From positions 1 through 64,000 of the forward strand of contig CAZJYI010000018.1 of NCBI GenBank assembly GCA_964550025.1: a stretch of DNA of 64,000 bases. The letters are read 5' to 3'. Below the pieces are notes generated by a model, which ran no database searches, had not been told where the DNA came from, and saw only the letters and a list, made by a program, of their open reading frames with translations. The DNA comes from CAZJYI01 sp964550025 (GTDB lineage Bacteria; Verrucomicrobiota; Kiritimatiellia; UBA8416; CAYOBW01). Both the position numbers and the translations under genes were made by a program. Shown one piece after another: positions 50,801 through 59,851 of the stretch (positions are counted from its first letter, which is position 1; every line of letters begins with the position of its first letter).

Positions 50801-53326
50801 GGCATCTACCGCGTCGCCAAGCGCGATGACCGGTGGATCGACCGTCAAGGTAACAGGAATTGCCAGTGGGGAGTTCGTCGCTGCCGCACCCGTGATCGTG
50901 ATCGTGGCATTGTGCGTTCCCGTGCCCAAACCGGCCGTGTCGAAGGACAGGATATGGGGGTTCTCAAAGGTGGTGCTGGCGGCGTTGGTAGGGGATACGG
51001 CGAGCCACGCAGCGTCATCCGACACAGCGTACTCCAGGATGCCCCCCCCCGCGTTCCGTATCCTCACAGCCCGGGTTTCAGCATTCTTGCCCTCGGTGAC
51101 GGTTACCGCCACGGCTGCGACGTTGGCGGCAAGGACCGGCGGGTCTGCCACGGGCGTGTAGACGACCTGATCGACCCAGGCCGCGTCGGCGCCGTGGCTG
51201 TGGCTCACGTCTTTCTCGTAGGACCAGCGTAAGGTCTGGACGCCGGCGGGTACGGCGTGTGTCTGCTGTTCCCATGTCCACTCGTGTTCCCCCGAGAACT
51301 CGCCTTCCTGCACGACGCCGTTGATGGAGAAACGCACAAAATCGTAGTCTTTCTCCGAGGAAACGTGCCACCAGAAGGACACGACACCCGGGCCCTGGAC
51401 GGTGGTTTCGATCCAATTCGTCTGGCCGTCTCCCAGCGCTCCGCTCTGCGCGGCATCCTCGCCGTCATGGGTCGAAGTGGGCTGCCATGTCCACGGGCTG
51501 CCGGCCGACGTCTGCCACGACAGGTGCTCCGCGTCGACGGCCTCGCCGATGGTTGCGTTGCGCGTGACGATGACTTGCATCGGAATCACCAGGGGACTGT
51601 TCTCCGCGCCGTCCGCGGTCACGACGAGGGTGGTGCTGTGACTTCCCGGCGGCAGTGTCGCCGTGGGGAAGGAAACACTGTGCGAGATCCGGTTGCCCGA
51701 ACTTGTGCCGGCGCCGGGCGTGACCGGGATGTCTCCTTCGCGCTCCCGGATCGTGTATGAGAGTGTGCCCCCCTCGATCCATATCTCGATCGTCTGGTTC
51801 GTGCCGTCCTGCCCCTCGGGAATCGTCTGCGACAGCGAAGTCGCGCTCCGGCGGATGTACTTCAGGCCACCTCCCGGCGCGTCCACCGTGAACCGTGCCG
51901 TCATCGTGATGCCGTCGGGCGAGATGTTCGTGACATGAACATACGTGTTCTCGCCGGCATAGTTGCGGCTGTTGGGCGAAGAGGTAGGGGTGAGCGCATC
52001 TCCCTGGTTGTAGAAGTCCCCTGCGTCGGCCCGCCCGAGTTGATCGATCTCCTCGAGCCCGTCGGCTTCCATCAACCGCAGCAGCTTGTGCGGCGTGGTC
52101 GCGTTGTTGTACAGGAAGTCACGACCCTTGCCGTCCGGTGTCGCGTCGACGTGCCAGATCAGCAGCCCGTCGCCGGGCAAGCCAATGTCGTTGTTCAAGC
52201 GTGTGCGATTCTCGACCATGAAGTACTCGTGGTTCGGCCCGTCGGCAGCGTCATAGCCGGGCATGACGATGGCCGCGTCCGGGAATTGTCCCTTGGCGCG
52301 CAGGGTGATTTCCCGTGAGCCCGAAGACACGACTTGCGGTGTGATCCAGTCCAGTACGAACTTGCTGAAGGCGTTGTGATCCCCCCAGTTGCCCGCCATC
52401 ATGTCCATTCCGCCGATGCCGCCGACCGTTGGGTTGATATCCTTGTCATAGTCGTAATAGTCGGGCAGACCGAGGATGTGTCCGGTTTCGTGGATCAGCA
52501 CCTTGGGGGAAAACGACCGGTCGGGGCGATGATCCTGCGTGGGACTGGACTCCCATTGCCACGAGAACTTAAAGAACCGCACCCCGTCCCGAGTCAGGTC
52601 TACCTCGTACATAGCCCACTGCCAGCCCCACCAGAAGGAGCCCGGCCCCGTGTCCGGCCCCGCCCAAATGATGGCGACGTAATCCAGCAGACCGTCGCCA
52701 TCGTTGTCGTACCGCGAGTAGTCATGGGAGGCGTCGTAGTGATCGACGACTTCTTTGACAATCTCACAATGTGCCCGGTTCTTGTTGGTGTACGTGGTTG
52801 TGTACCAACTCCGTTCGTGCTGCATCATGTGCCACCCCACGACGGTGCCCTGCAAGGTGAGCTGCCCGTAGGAAGACCGCAGGTAGTAGTCCCTCATGCT
52901 TTCGTACGGATAGTCCTCGTTCGGCCCGTCGCCGAAGATCTTGTCCACCATGCTTGCCACGCTGTTGGTGTGCGGGTAATCGGGGAACTCGACCAGGAAA
53001 ACGAGCATGTCGTTGGTGCCGGTCGTCGGCATGCCCTGCCAGCGGGGCAGGCGGGTCGGAGGGGGCGGCAGGCCCTGGAGCGCCCTCAGCTTGACCATTG
53101 CGCGGGCTGCAAGTTGGGGACTCATGCGGTGGTTCCCCACCGCCCTTGTGTGCGCCATGCGTTCCTCGTACGTCCCGTCACGTTTGTACTTCTCCATTTC
53201 GCCGGGCTGACCCGGTTGCGTGGCACGCGACAGCGCGGTGCAGACGATCAGGACGCAGCCGGCAGCGGCAGCGATAACGGCAGGTCTGGGCATAGTTCGC
53301 AGGTGCGACAGAGATCTCAGGTGCAT
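47816..53326 (-). CDS. Giant secreted M6-type metalloprotease with BACON and beta-helix modules
   Basis: A 1836-residue exported protein. The ATG at 53324-53326 follows GGGGAGGAATAG and begins a signal peptide. The protease domain (about 100-460) carries HETGHILGLPD (H279, E280, H283, D289), the zinc site of immune-inhibitor-A/M6-like enzymes. Then come two beta-sandwich domains (GPGVVSFWWHVSSEKDYDF and GPGTLSFWWKVSSEHHYDT), BACON-like repeats (SDDAAWLAVSPTNAAST, TSNATWLSATPTGGDN) and two right-handed beta-helix domains opening with THYVDMSNATPAAPYT and THYVDVNSTTPQAPYT. The end (LDMDGWDNYREYLADTDP...) is the PVC-type surface tail. Probably a cell-surface degradative or adhesive enzyme. Confidence 0.9.
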   Translation of the reverse strand: MHLRSLSHLRTMPRPAVIAAAAGCVLIVCTALSRATQPGQPGEMEKYKRDGTYEERMAHTRAVGNHRMSPQLAARAMVKLRALQGLPPPPTRLPRWQGMPTTGTNDMLVFLVEFPDYPHTNSVASMVDKIFGDGPNEDYPYESMRDYYLRSSYGQLTLQGTVVGWHMMQHERSWYTTTYTNKNRAHCEIVKEVVDHYDASHDYSRYDNDGDGLLDYVAIIWAGPDTGPGSFWWGWQWAMYEVDLTRDGVRFFKFSWQWESSPTQDHRPDRSFSPKVLIHETGHILGLPDYYDYDKDINPTVGGIGGMDMMAGNWGDHNAFSKFVLDWITPQVVSSGSREITLRAKGQFPDAAIVMPGYDAADGPNHEYFMVENRTRLNNDIGLPGDGLLIWHVDATPDGKGRDFLYNNATTPHKLLRLMEADGLEEIDQLGRADAGDFYNQGDALTPTSSPNSRNYAGENTYVHVTNISPDGITMTARFTVDAPGGGLKYIRRSATSLSQTIPEGQDGTNQTIEIWIEGGTLSYTIREREGDIPVTPGAGTSSGNRISHSVSFPTATLPPGSHSTTLVVTADGAENSPLVIPMQVIVTRNATIGEAVDAEHLSWQTSAGSPWTWQPTSTHDGEDAAQSGALGDGQTNWIETTVQGPGVVSFWWHVSSEKDYDFVRFSINGVVQEGEFSGEHEWTWEQQTHAVPAGVQTLRWSYEKDVSHSHGADAAWVDQVVYTPVADPPVLAANVAAVAVTVTEGKNAETRAVRIRNAGGGILEYAVSDDAAWLAVSPTNAASTTFENPHILSFDTAGLGTGTHNATITITGAAATNSPLAIPVTLTVDPPVIALGDAVDAPGYSWAVAGDTNWFSQTVTTHDGVDAAQSGDVADDQWCQMETTVTGPGTLSFWWKVSSEHHYDTLSVHIDGGYSEELISGDVDWHQVALGVEPGSHTVLWQYAKDETLSEGDDAGWVDEVVFTAAPPTHYVDMSNATPAAPYTSRATAATTIQDAADEAAAGSTILVAEGVYDVGSRVTPTQDGALACRVVITNAVTVRSVHGAATTHIVGAEATGGGNGTDAVRCIYLAEGAVLEGFTLTNGHTHVKGPSLAEKVNENHRGGGAYGPGALLTHCVITGNGADKDGGGVVGAECRNCLIAGNRSGYNGGGNYGGSMVNCTVAGNQSGYLGGGTYNCSATNSIIYHNTGYNGNHWNAGAGAGVTIYYHHVCTPSILQTGCFDADPRFLDRDAGNYQLAPDSPCINAGDTAFAAGETDLAKAPRIRDTAVDMGAYEDQGTAYWLAVSPESFAIDTSFGASPDDQAITVRNLGAWPLSYVVTSNATWLSATPTGGDNVGEEDTITLSFDTAGLAAGTYTGIVAVVAGQAGNSPREIPVVLSINDTTHYVDVNSTTPQAPYTNWATAATRIQDAVDAATDGARVLVADGVYDQGGDLYLHIGKVTNRVQITKDITVESVNGPAHTFINGAAPTVGGGGDDGVRAVFMSQGTLSGFTIANGHAHHSFYGTYTSLGGGVCSPKSLTPTIRECIIRDNSSSGSGGGTYYGTFERCVIMHNSTGLRGGGSYYGTLHNCLVTDNSAGYGGGTAFSNVRNCTIADNTATNARGLGGGMYQGTAYNTIIYYNTATNSPNLSGNFAGFVHVCTTNSYLRPSMFAVTNKPSFVDRAGGDYHLAYNSPCINTGDNVRAAGTTDLDGNGRIIDGTVDIGAYEYDSSQGPSIPAGWWARYGLADTNTLGGDLDMDGWDNYREYLADTDPDDPMSYFPDANITPSGAGTRVLLVDPSSSIRLYDVLWKTSLFDGTPWQPFGLDILGNGGQLRLPVSSSAPTTYYRTNVRVP

Positions 53327-53510
53327 GGCTATTCCTCCCCACAGGAACTGCACGAGGGCACCCGTAACAGCACGACCCCGAGAACCCTTCAGTACATCAT
53401 CTGAGTAGGATAGTAGAAGGAAAGCGGCAACGATGCAATTAAAAGGCGGAAGCACCGCCACGGCGCGAAAGGCTTGCATCGGGTTGCCACCTGCGGTAAT
53501 CAAGCCGGGC

Positions 53511-54059
53511 ATGAAACCGATTGAAACACTCTCGCGGCGGACCGTGCTGGACATGGGTAAGTTCCTCAGGGTCGAGGAGCACGCCGTGCGCTTTCCGGAC
53601 GGGCACACGATCGATGACTGGCCCTGGCTCGTTACGCCCGATTTCGTCAATGTCGTCCCCGTTACCGCCGATGGCAGGGTATTGGTCTTCCGGCAGACCA
53701 AGTACGCCGTCGAAGGGGTGACGCTTGCGCCTGTGGGCGGCTACGTGGAACCGGGCGAGGACCCGCTGGACTGTGCAAGGCGGGAGCTGCTGGAAGAGAC
53801 CGGGTACGAGGCGCAATCCTGGCGCGACCTTGGCGCCTATCGCGTCGATGCCAACCGCGGCGCCGGAACCGCCTGCTTCTACCTCGCGACCGGAGCAACC
53901 CGCGTGGCCGAGCCGGAGCCGGATGACCTCGAAGAGCAGGAGTTGATCTGCCTGACCGTCGAGGAAACAGCGCAGGCAGTCACGGCCGGCCAATTCAAGG
54001 CCCTTCCCTGGGCAAGCGTGATCGCCCTCGCCCTGCTCCACCTCTCCCATAGTCCGTAG
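53511..54059 (+). CDS. NUDIX hydrolase
   Basis: A 182-residue nucleoside-diphosphate-X hydrolase. The Nudix box is complete: GGYVEPGEDPLDCARREL followed by LEETGYEA. The segment VLVFRQTKYAVEGVTLAPVGG resembles ADP-ribose pyrophosphatase-type enzymes. ATG 53511 gives the expected N-terminus, but its ribosome site is weak, and the in-frame ATG at 53433 is an alternative. Cytosolic. Its stop is followed by the micro-repeat CATAGTCCGTAGTCCATAGT (from 54047). Confidence 0.9.
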   Translation: MKPIETLSRRTVLDMGKFLRVEEHAVRFPDGHTIDDWPWLVTPDFVNVVPVTADGRVLVFRQTKYAVEGVTLAPVGGYVEPGEDPLDCARRELLEETGYEAQSWRDLGAYRVDANRGAGTACFYLATGATRVAEPEPDDLEEQELICLTVEETAQAVTAGQFKALPWASVIALALLHLSHSP

Positions 54060-54114
54060 TCCATAGTCCTCCCCGACTTGACCCCGTCCCCGTTGCCGGA
54101 TACGGTCTGCGGGC

Positions 54115-56271
54115 ATGGACATTGGCCCATACAGGGGGGAGATCGCCGCTGCCTACCGGACGCCCGGCATATTGGACTGCCTTGCCCGGCTGCCGGAACT
54201 GCTGCGAGGCGGGAACGCCGAGGCCCTGAACGAGGGGCGTCACAGGATCATCCGAGTGCCCCTTGAGGCGGATGGAACGACGTTTGACCTGGTCGCCAAG
54301 GCTTTCGGGCGCCAGATGCTCGTCAAGGACGCGGTCGACTCCCGGCGGGGGTCAAAGGCCCGGCGCACCTGGTTGGCGGCTTCGCACCTCGCCGGAAAAG
54401 GCGTTGGCACTCCCGGACCCGTCGGCTACTTCGAACGTTGGGCCGGCGGGCGCCTGGTGGAGAGCTACTACCTGTCCCTCTTCGTCCCGGACCTCGTGAG
54501 CTTCGAGGATGAGCTCGTGCGGCTCTACCACGAGGAGCCCGTCTGCGAACGCTTCATCGACCTCATGCAGGTCGTGGCGGACGGCATTCGCGCGATGCAC
54601 GAAGCGGGATTCCAGCACAGGGACCTGGGCAATCAGAACATCCTTCTTCGCCGCGCGGGCGAGGCCGCCTGGCGGGACGTGCAGTTCGTGGATCTCAACC
54701 GCGGACGCATCCTGCCGTCGCTGTCTCTGCTGCGTCGCGCCCGCGACCTGTGCCGCCTGCATCTTCCGTCGGACCTGCTGCGTGTCTTCAAGGAAATGTA
54801 CTTCGGCGATGTCGTTCCGGATGCATTCCAGGTTTGGGAACGGCGTTTTCGGACGGCCTACGGATGGCACGCGCATACCCGGACGCTTCGTCACCCGGTA
54901 CGCAGCGCGCGCCAGCGCAAGCGCGATCGCGGCAAACGGACGTACCCGTCGGAGAAGGACATGTGGATCTGGGACCCGCGCTCGGGGCAGGCTATCAGCA
55001 CGATGCTCCGGCGCGACCGCAAACGGCACTACCCGCCGTTGCGGCACCTGCGGATCGCCATGGCTGCCCTCCGCCGGGTTGCACCGGTGTGGCGCGAGTA
55101 CCGCGCGCTCAGGTCGGCCTGCTACACGCAGCCCGTGGCGCTTGCCGGCAGGATTGGCGTTGCCGTAGATCCGCGGCCGCAGACCTGGGAACGTGAGCTC
55201 GCGCTTCTGCGGGAACTCGGCAACGTGCCCGTGATGGTGCGTTTCTACCACCACGAGTCGATGAAGGAATGGGACTACCTCGCACAGACGGTGTGCGGAC
55301 TGGCGCAGGAGGGCCGCAGCGTTTCCGTGGCGCTCGTGCAGGACCGCAACGCGGTGAAGGACCCCGGGCACTGGGCGACCTTTGCTTCGCGTGTCCTGGG
55401 ACAGGTGGGGGAGCACGTGGAGTACGTCGAAGTGGGGCATGCCATCAACCGGGTCAAGTGGGGTATCTGGGACTATCGCGAGTACGGGGCTCTCCTCAAG
55501 GCGATGGCGGCAGTGTCCGACTTTCATCCCCGTGTGCGATACGTCGGCCCCGCGGTGATCGACTTCGAGTACGCGGATGTCGCTGCCGCCCTGGCCCAGG
55601 TCCCGCCGGCACTGCATTTCGCGGCCCTGTCGCACCATCTCTATGTTGACCGCCGTGGTGCGCCCGAGAACCGGCAAGGCCGCTTCGCCGCACTCGAGAA
55701 GTTTGCCCTGGCGAAGGCGATTGCCGCCACCTCGCCCGCGTGCGACGACCGGCTGATCGTCTCCGAGGTCAACTGGCCGATTGAGAGAACCGGTGTCTAT
55801 TCACCGGTCGGCTCGCCCTATGTGTCGCCGGGACCCCGCTACAATGACCCCAGCGTTTCCGAAGACACCTATGCCGACTACATGCTGCGCTACCTCCTGA
55901 TAGCGCTCTGCTCCGGCATGGTGGAGCGGGTCTTCTGGTGGCGGCTCGTGGCGAGAGGATACGGCCTGGTGGACGACAGCGATCCGGATGACTGGCGCAG
56001 GCGCCCGGCCTACGATGCGCTGAGGACCTTCCTTCAGCAGCTCGGGGAGAGCCGTTTTCTGGAGAAACCCGCGGTGACCGACGGAACGGAACGTTTCGTG
56101 TTCGAACAGCCGGGGGGAAGGCGTGTGACGGCGGTCTATTCGCCGGGGGGGCGGGTCGCGACACTGTCGCCTGGGAATGTCGCGTCTGCCGTGGACATGC
56201 TGGGTGGGCCGCTGGCGCTGTCCGGCCCCATCCGGGTCGGCGGGCGCCCGGTGTATCTTTGGGAGGGATAG
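54115..56271 (+). CDS. Fusion of a Kdo/LPS-kinase-like domain and a glycosidase-like TIM barrel
   Basis: A 718-residue protein without a signal peptide. The first 240 residues have a WaaP/KdkA-type small-kinase pattern: catalytic loop H168-R-D170-LGNQN175 and metal-binding D193 in FVDLNRGR. From about residue 345 the pattern changes to a GH-A-type barrel (VALAGRIGVAVDPR, VPVMVRFYHHES, HVEYVEVGHAINR, LIVSEVNWPIERTG with E551, VFWWRLVARGYGLVD) plus a final beta domain. The usual NE acid/base pair is replaced by H442-A443, so glycosidase activity is doubtful. It heads a run of LPS genes, so a role in core sugar phosphorylation is likely. Confidence 0.75.
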   Translation: MDIGPYRGEIAAAYRTPGILDCLARLPELLRGGNAEALNEGRHRIIRVPLEADGTTFDLVAKAFGRQMLVKDAVDSRRGSKARRTWLAASHLAGKGVGTPGPVGYFERWAGGRLVESYYLSLFVPDLVSFEDELVRLYHEEPVCERFIDLMQVVADGIRAMHEAGFQHRDLGNQNILLRRAGEAAWRDVQFVDLNRGRILPSLSLLRRARDLCRLHLPSDLLRVFKEMYFGDVVPDAFQVWERRFRTAYGWHAHTRTLRHPVRSARQRKRDRGKRTYPSEKDMWIWDPRSGQAISTMLRRDRKRHYPPLRHLRIAMAALRRVAPVWREYRALRSACYTQPVALAGRIGVAVDPRPQTWERELALLRELGNVPVMVRFYHHESMKEWDYLAQTVCGLAQEGRSVSVALVQDRNAVKDPGHWATFASRVLGQVGEHVEYVEVGHAINRVKWGIWDYREYGALLKAMAAVSDFHPRVRYVGPAVIDFEYADVAAALAQVPPALHFAALSHHLYVDRRGAPENRQGRFAALEKFALAKAIAATSPACDDRLIVSEVNWPIERTGVYSPVGSPYVSPGPRYNDPSVSEDTYADYMLRYLLIALCSGMVERVFWWRLVARGYGLVDDSDPDDWRRRPAYDALRTFLQQLGESRFLEKPAVTDGTERFVFEQPGGRRVTAVYSPGGRVATLSPGNVASAVDMLGGPLALSGPIRVGGRPVYLWEG

Positions 56272-56319
56272 TGGGCGGCCCTCCGTATCCGTCTCCACGA
56301 ACGGGGCCGCTGGTGCGCG

Positions 56320-57396
56320 TCAGCACAACTCCCCGTACAGCGCCAGGGTCTGCTCGATGTACTCCGAGACGTTGAACTGCGTGGCGATGCGCACACGGGC
56401 ACGCTCCCCGAAGCCAAGTCGCTTCTCTTCGTTCGTCGCCAGTTCCCGGAGGGCCCCGGCCAGGGATTCGGCATCCCGCGCGGGCACTACCAGTCCGCAT
56501 TCGCCGTCCACCACCAACTCCGGCAGGCCGCCCACGTTGGAGACGATGGGCGGGATGCCCTGCGCCATGGCCTCGATGACGGCCCGGGGCAGCCCTTCGC
56601 GCGCGACGGAGGGCATGACGAACACGTCGCAAAGCCGCAGCAGGCTTGTGGCATCCTTGCGATACCCCGCCAGGTGCACACGGTCGCGTATGCTCTCCGA
56701 ACGTGACAGCGCGCTCACGCGCCGGTCGTTGAGCTCGCCCATCAGCAGGGCATGGACGTTCGGGCCGGTCGGCAGAAGCGCGACAGCTTGAAGTAAGACG
56801 TCGACTCCCTTGACGGGACGGATGCGCCCCACGAATCCCGCGACAAACGCATCGTCCGGAATCCCGAGATCCGCGCGTGCAACCACTGGGTCGCCGTCGT
56901 ACCACCGGGGATCGTGCCCCTTGTAGATTGTGATCAGCCGTTCCGGCGGTACGCCCTTGCTCAGGACGTGCTCGCGCACGGCGTCGGATACGCAAACAAC
57001 GCGGTCGATCCGGGGATTGAGATGCGCCATCCAGGACGCGGGATTGGCCCGTTCGAGGTGGCCGATGGTCCCGCGGTACGTCACGTGTTTGACGGGGATG
57101 CCGATCGAAGCAAAGAGGGCGTTGGACAGGGTACGATTGGTGAAGGTGTGCACGATGTCGAAACCGCCCGATTTGATTATCCGGCGCAGCATCCTGATGG
57201 CGGCGGGGTCGAAACGACTCCTGAAATGCAGGCGGTCGATCGGGATATCGAGCCGGCGAAACCCGTCGGCGGACGAATTGCATGCGTCGTGGACGATGTG
57301 AAGGTCCACACCGGACTGCTTGAGCCTCCGGAACAGTTTGCCCTCTGAACGGTCGATCTCCGCGGCTATGGCGAGAATGCGCATGGGGGGGATCAT
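56320..57396 (-). CDS. Glycosyltransferase family 4
   Basis: A 358-residue GT-B-fold sugar transferase. It starts with MRILAIAAEIDRSEGKLFRRLK and has the donor-site half VAGFVGRIRPVKGVDVLLQAV and the E-x7-E motif in SVAREGLPRAVIEAMAQGIPPIVSNVGGLPELV. It uses a nucleotide-sugar donor. It converges with the kinase-glycosidase gene in the envelope region, so an LPS-core or glycan acceptor is likely. An alternative start at Met5 (57384) is possible. Confidence 0.92.
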   Translation of the reverse strand: MIPPMRILAIAAEIDRSEGKLFRRLKQSGVDLHIVHDACNSSADGFRRLDIPIDRLHFRSRFDPAAIRMLRRIIKSGGFDIVHTFTNRTLSNALFASIGIPVKHVTYRGTIGHLERANPASWMAHLNPRIDRVVCVSDAVREHVLSKGVPPERLITIYKGHDPRWYDGDPVVARADLGIPDDAFVAGFVGRIRPVKGVDVLLQAVALLPTGPNVHALLMGELNDRRVSALSRSESIRDRVHLAGYRKDATSLLRLCDVFVMPSVAREGLPRAVIEAMAQGIPPIVSNVGGLPELVVDGECGLVVPARDAESLAGALRELATNEEKRLGFGERARVRIATQFNVSEYIEQTLALYGELC

Positions 57397-57498
57397 GGGT
57401 TGCGGGGGATGTGTCGGTCAATATGAATTGCACCGATCCTCCCGATTATGCCATGCTTGCATTCCTGTGCACGGGGCACAAGGGAGATGGAGATTCCG

Positions 57499-58131
57499 AT
57501 GGCGAGTGACGCACGTCCCAAGTTCGGTTTCCGGTTGCTGCATCTGGGCACCAGGTGTCTGTGCTATGCCCTGGCCGTGGCGGCGACAACACAGCTGACC
57601 GTGTGCGAGACCGTTCCCGGCCATGCGGACGACCTCTACAACGAATGGTCTCTGACGGAATGGTACCAGCTCTTCTACATTTTTCTGGCGCTGTGCGTCG
57701 TGCTGCGCGTCGGCGCACTGGTTCGCGCGAGAAAGCCGCTGGCGATGGTGTTTGCCGGCGTACTGCTGATGGCCCTGGTCCGCGAATGCGACATGTTCCT
57801 GGATGTGTACATTTTTGACGGCGCCTGGCAGATGCTGGCGACCATGGCCGGCTGTGCCACCATCGGGCTGGTCTGGCATCGACGCTACGCCCTGGGGGCC
57901 GCTGCGCAGGATTTCATCCGCCAGCCTGCGTTTGGTGTGATGCTCAGCGGGTTCCTGATCGTGTTCGTCTTTTCCCGGCTCTTCGGCCGGCACGCGTTCT
58001 GGTCGGATCTGATGTGCGAGCACTACCTGCGGTCGGTCAAGAACGTTGCGGAAGAGGGGACCGAACTGATCGGGTATCTGCTCATCCTCATATCGACGAT
58101 TGAGTGGTGGAATACGTGCGAAAGGACGTGA
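57499..58131 (+). CDS. Hypothetical multi-pass membrane protein
   Basis: A 210-residue protein with about five hydrophobic helices (LGTRCLCYALAVAATTQL, WYQLFYIFLALCVVLRVGAL, PLAMVFAGVLLMALV, MLATMAGCATIGLVW, FGVMLSGFLIVFVFSRLF) and a last one near the C-terminus. The ATG at 57499 follows GGAGATT. It lies 2 bases before the DUF4254 gene and appears to begin its operon. I do not recognise the family. Confidence 0.65.
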   Translation: MASDARPKFGFRLLHLGTRCLCYALAVAATTQLTVCETVPGHADDLYNEWSLTEWYQLFYIFLALCVVLRVGALVRARKPLAMVFAGVLLMALVRECDMFLDVYIFDGAWQMLATMAGCATIGLVWHRRYALGAAAQDFIRQPAFGVMLSGFLIVFVFSRLFGRHAFWSDLMCEHYLRSVKNVAEEGTELIGYLLILISTIEWWNTCERT

Positions 58132-58133
58132 CT

Positions 58134-58754
58134 ATGCCGAAACCTGACGCCAGGGACCTCGCTGACCGTCAGTTGCAGTTCGTGGCTCGCTGGCATTCCG
58201 AGACCGATGCCGCGCTCCCCCATGGGCTGGACGGGTTCGCCGCGGTTGTGCTGGATCAACACCGCTTCAACTACCTGCTGTGGCACGAGGAAGACCAGGC
58301 CAGGAGAACCGACGTTGACGATGCCGTCATCGCGCGCGTCAAGCGCTCGATCGACCGCCTGAACCAGAGCCGAAACGATGCCATCGAGGCGGTCGATGAG
58401 ACCATTGTCAACGACCTGTCGGCGGCCGGGGTGCGTGCCGACGCTGTCCCCATGAATACCGAAACGCCCGGCAGCGTCTTCGATCGCCTGTCGATTGCCG
58501 CACTGAGGATCCACCATCTGGGGGAGGAGCTCGAACGCGACGACGCGGACAGCGCCCACGTTGAAAGGGTCACCCGAAAACTCGGTCGTTTTCGAGAGCA
58601 GCGCGATGATCTTATCGCTGCTCTCGACACGCTTCTGGACGACGTCTATGCCGGCCGCAGACGAGTCAAAGTGTACCATCAATTCAAGCTGTACAACGAT
58701 CCCGCGACGAACCCTGCCGTCTATGGGGCCGCAGCCGAAGCCCGCCCGGAGTGA
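58134..58754 (+). CDS. DUF4254 domain protein
   Basis: A 206-residue mostly helical, charged protein of the DUF4254 family (FNYLLWHEEDQARR, VKRSIDRLNQSRNDAIEAVDE, NTETPGSVFDRLSIAALRIHHL). Members are nearly always next to heptosyltransferase genes in LPS loci of Bacteroidota and PVC bacteria, as here. The function is unknown. ATG 58134 follows AAAGGACG, just after the membrane protein stop. Confidence 0.88.
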   Translation: MPKPDARDLADRQLQFVARWHSETDAALPHGLDGFAAVVLDQHRFNYLLWHEEDQARRTDVDDAVIARVKRSIDRLNQSRNDAIEAVDETIVNDLSAAGVRADAVPMNTETPGSVFDRLSIAALRIHHLGEELERDDADSAHVERVTRKLGRFREQRDDLIAALDTLLDDVYAGRRRVKVYHQFKLYNDPATNPAVYGAAAEARPE

Positions 58755-58762
58755 GCCGCACG

Positions 58763-59851
58763 ATGTCGAGGAGCGCACCAGGAGAACAGGCGGGGAAGCG
58801 GCGGCTGGCCGTCGCGTTTGCCGGTATCGGCGACCTGGTGATCATGGAACCCCTGTTTCGACGATTGGCCGAGGGCGCCGAACTGGAACTGCTGACACGG
58901 CCATACGGTGCGCAGCTCTTCCGCGGCCAATCGTTCGTGAGGGCCGTCCACGCTCTGAGTCATCCGATGCGGGGCGGGCGCGGTCTTGGAAAGTGGCTGC
59001 TCGGCGGACACCGCAGGCGTCTCGCCGCGACCCTCGCGGCCCGTGGCATCGACGAGGCCATCACGGTCAGCCAGGAACGTTCCGTGATCACCGATTGGGT
59101 TGACGGTTGGCTCGGAGACGGCCGGCGGCGGTCTATGGCCTACCCGGAATTGGCCCCCGACCGCCTGGAGCTCGCGCTGGAATCCCTGGGAATGGACCCG
59201 GGGGGATTGCCTCCACCTCAGCTCAGCGTGTCCGCAGAGGACACGGCACGGGCGCGCGCCCGGCTTGGAGCGGTCGGCCAACGCGTCGTAGGAGTACAGA
59301 CAACGGCCGGGCACGTTCGGGGCTTCCGCAAACGGCAGGATATGCGCTATCTTCCGCCCGAACGCTGGGCGAACATCATCACGCACCTCTTCGAAACCGA
59401 TGCGGCGGACGCCATCGTCTTTTACGGTGCCGCGGGCGACACCGTGACTGTGCCGCCCCTCGTCGAGTGCGTGCCATCCCGGTATCGGTCGTCGTTGCAC
59501 GATTGGACCGGTGCCGCGGACATCCATGAGCTCAAGGCCCTGCTCGGCGAGTCGCACGCGCTGTTGTCGGTCAACACCGGGCCGGCCCACATTGCCGCCG
59601 CCGTCGGATGCCCGCTGCTGGTGTTTTTCGGGCCGTCGGACCCCGCGTCGTATCTCATGAAAGGGCGCGGACCGGTTGAGCTCGTGCAGGGATCAGCGCC
59701 CTGCCAGTACTGCATGGGGACAAGAGCCTTCCGGGAGTGTGATGATAACCGCTGCATGCAGTCCATCACGACGGAGAGCATTCGGGAGGGCTGGCGGCGG
59801 CTGCGGGAACGCATGGAAGCAACTTCCGGCGGGGAAGGTGGGGGAGCGTGA
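58763..59851 (+). CDS. Glycosyltransferase family 9 (heptosyltransferase-like)
   Basis: A 362-residue GT-B enzyme of the ADP-heptose:LPS heptosyltransferase family. The N-terminal RRLAVAFAGIGDLVIMEPL and C-terminal LLSVNTGPAHIAAAVGCPLLVFFGPSDP segments are characteristic. Four cysteines near the end (CQYC, ECDDNRC) resemble a metal-binding or disulfide knot seen in a subgroup. The ATG at 58763 sits behind GGAGTG; a GTG at 58751 is also possible. It lies between DUF4254 and the O-antigen-ligase-like gene. Confidence 0.88.
   Translation: MSRSAPGEQAGKRRLAVAFAGIGDLVIMEPLFRRLAEGAELELLTRPYGAQLFRGQSFVRAVHALSHPMRGGRGLGKWLLGGHRRRLAATLAARGIDEAITVSQERSVITDWVDGWLGDGRRRSMAYPELAPDRLELALESLGMDPGGLPPPQLSVSAEDTARARARLGAVGQRVVGVQTTAGHVRGFRKRQDMRYLPPERWANIITHLFETDAADAIVFYGAAGDTVTVPPLVECVPSRYRSSLHDWTGAADIHELKALLGESHALLSVNTGPAHIAAAVGCPLLVFFGPSDPASYLMKGRGPVELVQGSAPCQYCMGTRAFRECDDNRCMQSITTESIREGWRRLRERMEATSGGEGGGA

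Noticed and set aside
48941..51232. A 763-codon open frame on the plus strand
   Set aside because: It lies wholly antisense to the M6 metalloprotease; its translation is Val/Arg/Gly-rich with no domain pattern, as expected for the shadow of a GC-rich gene.
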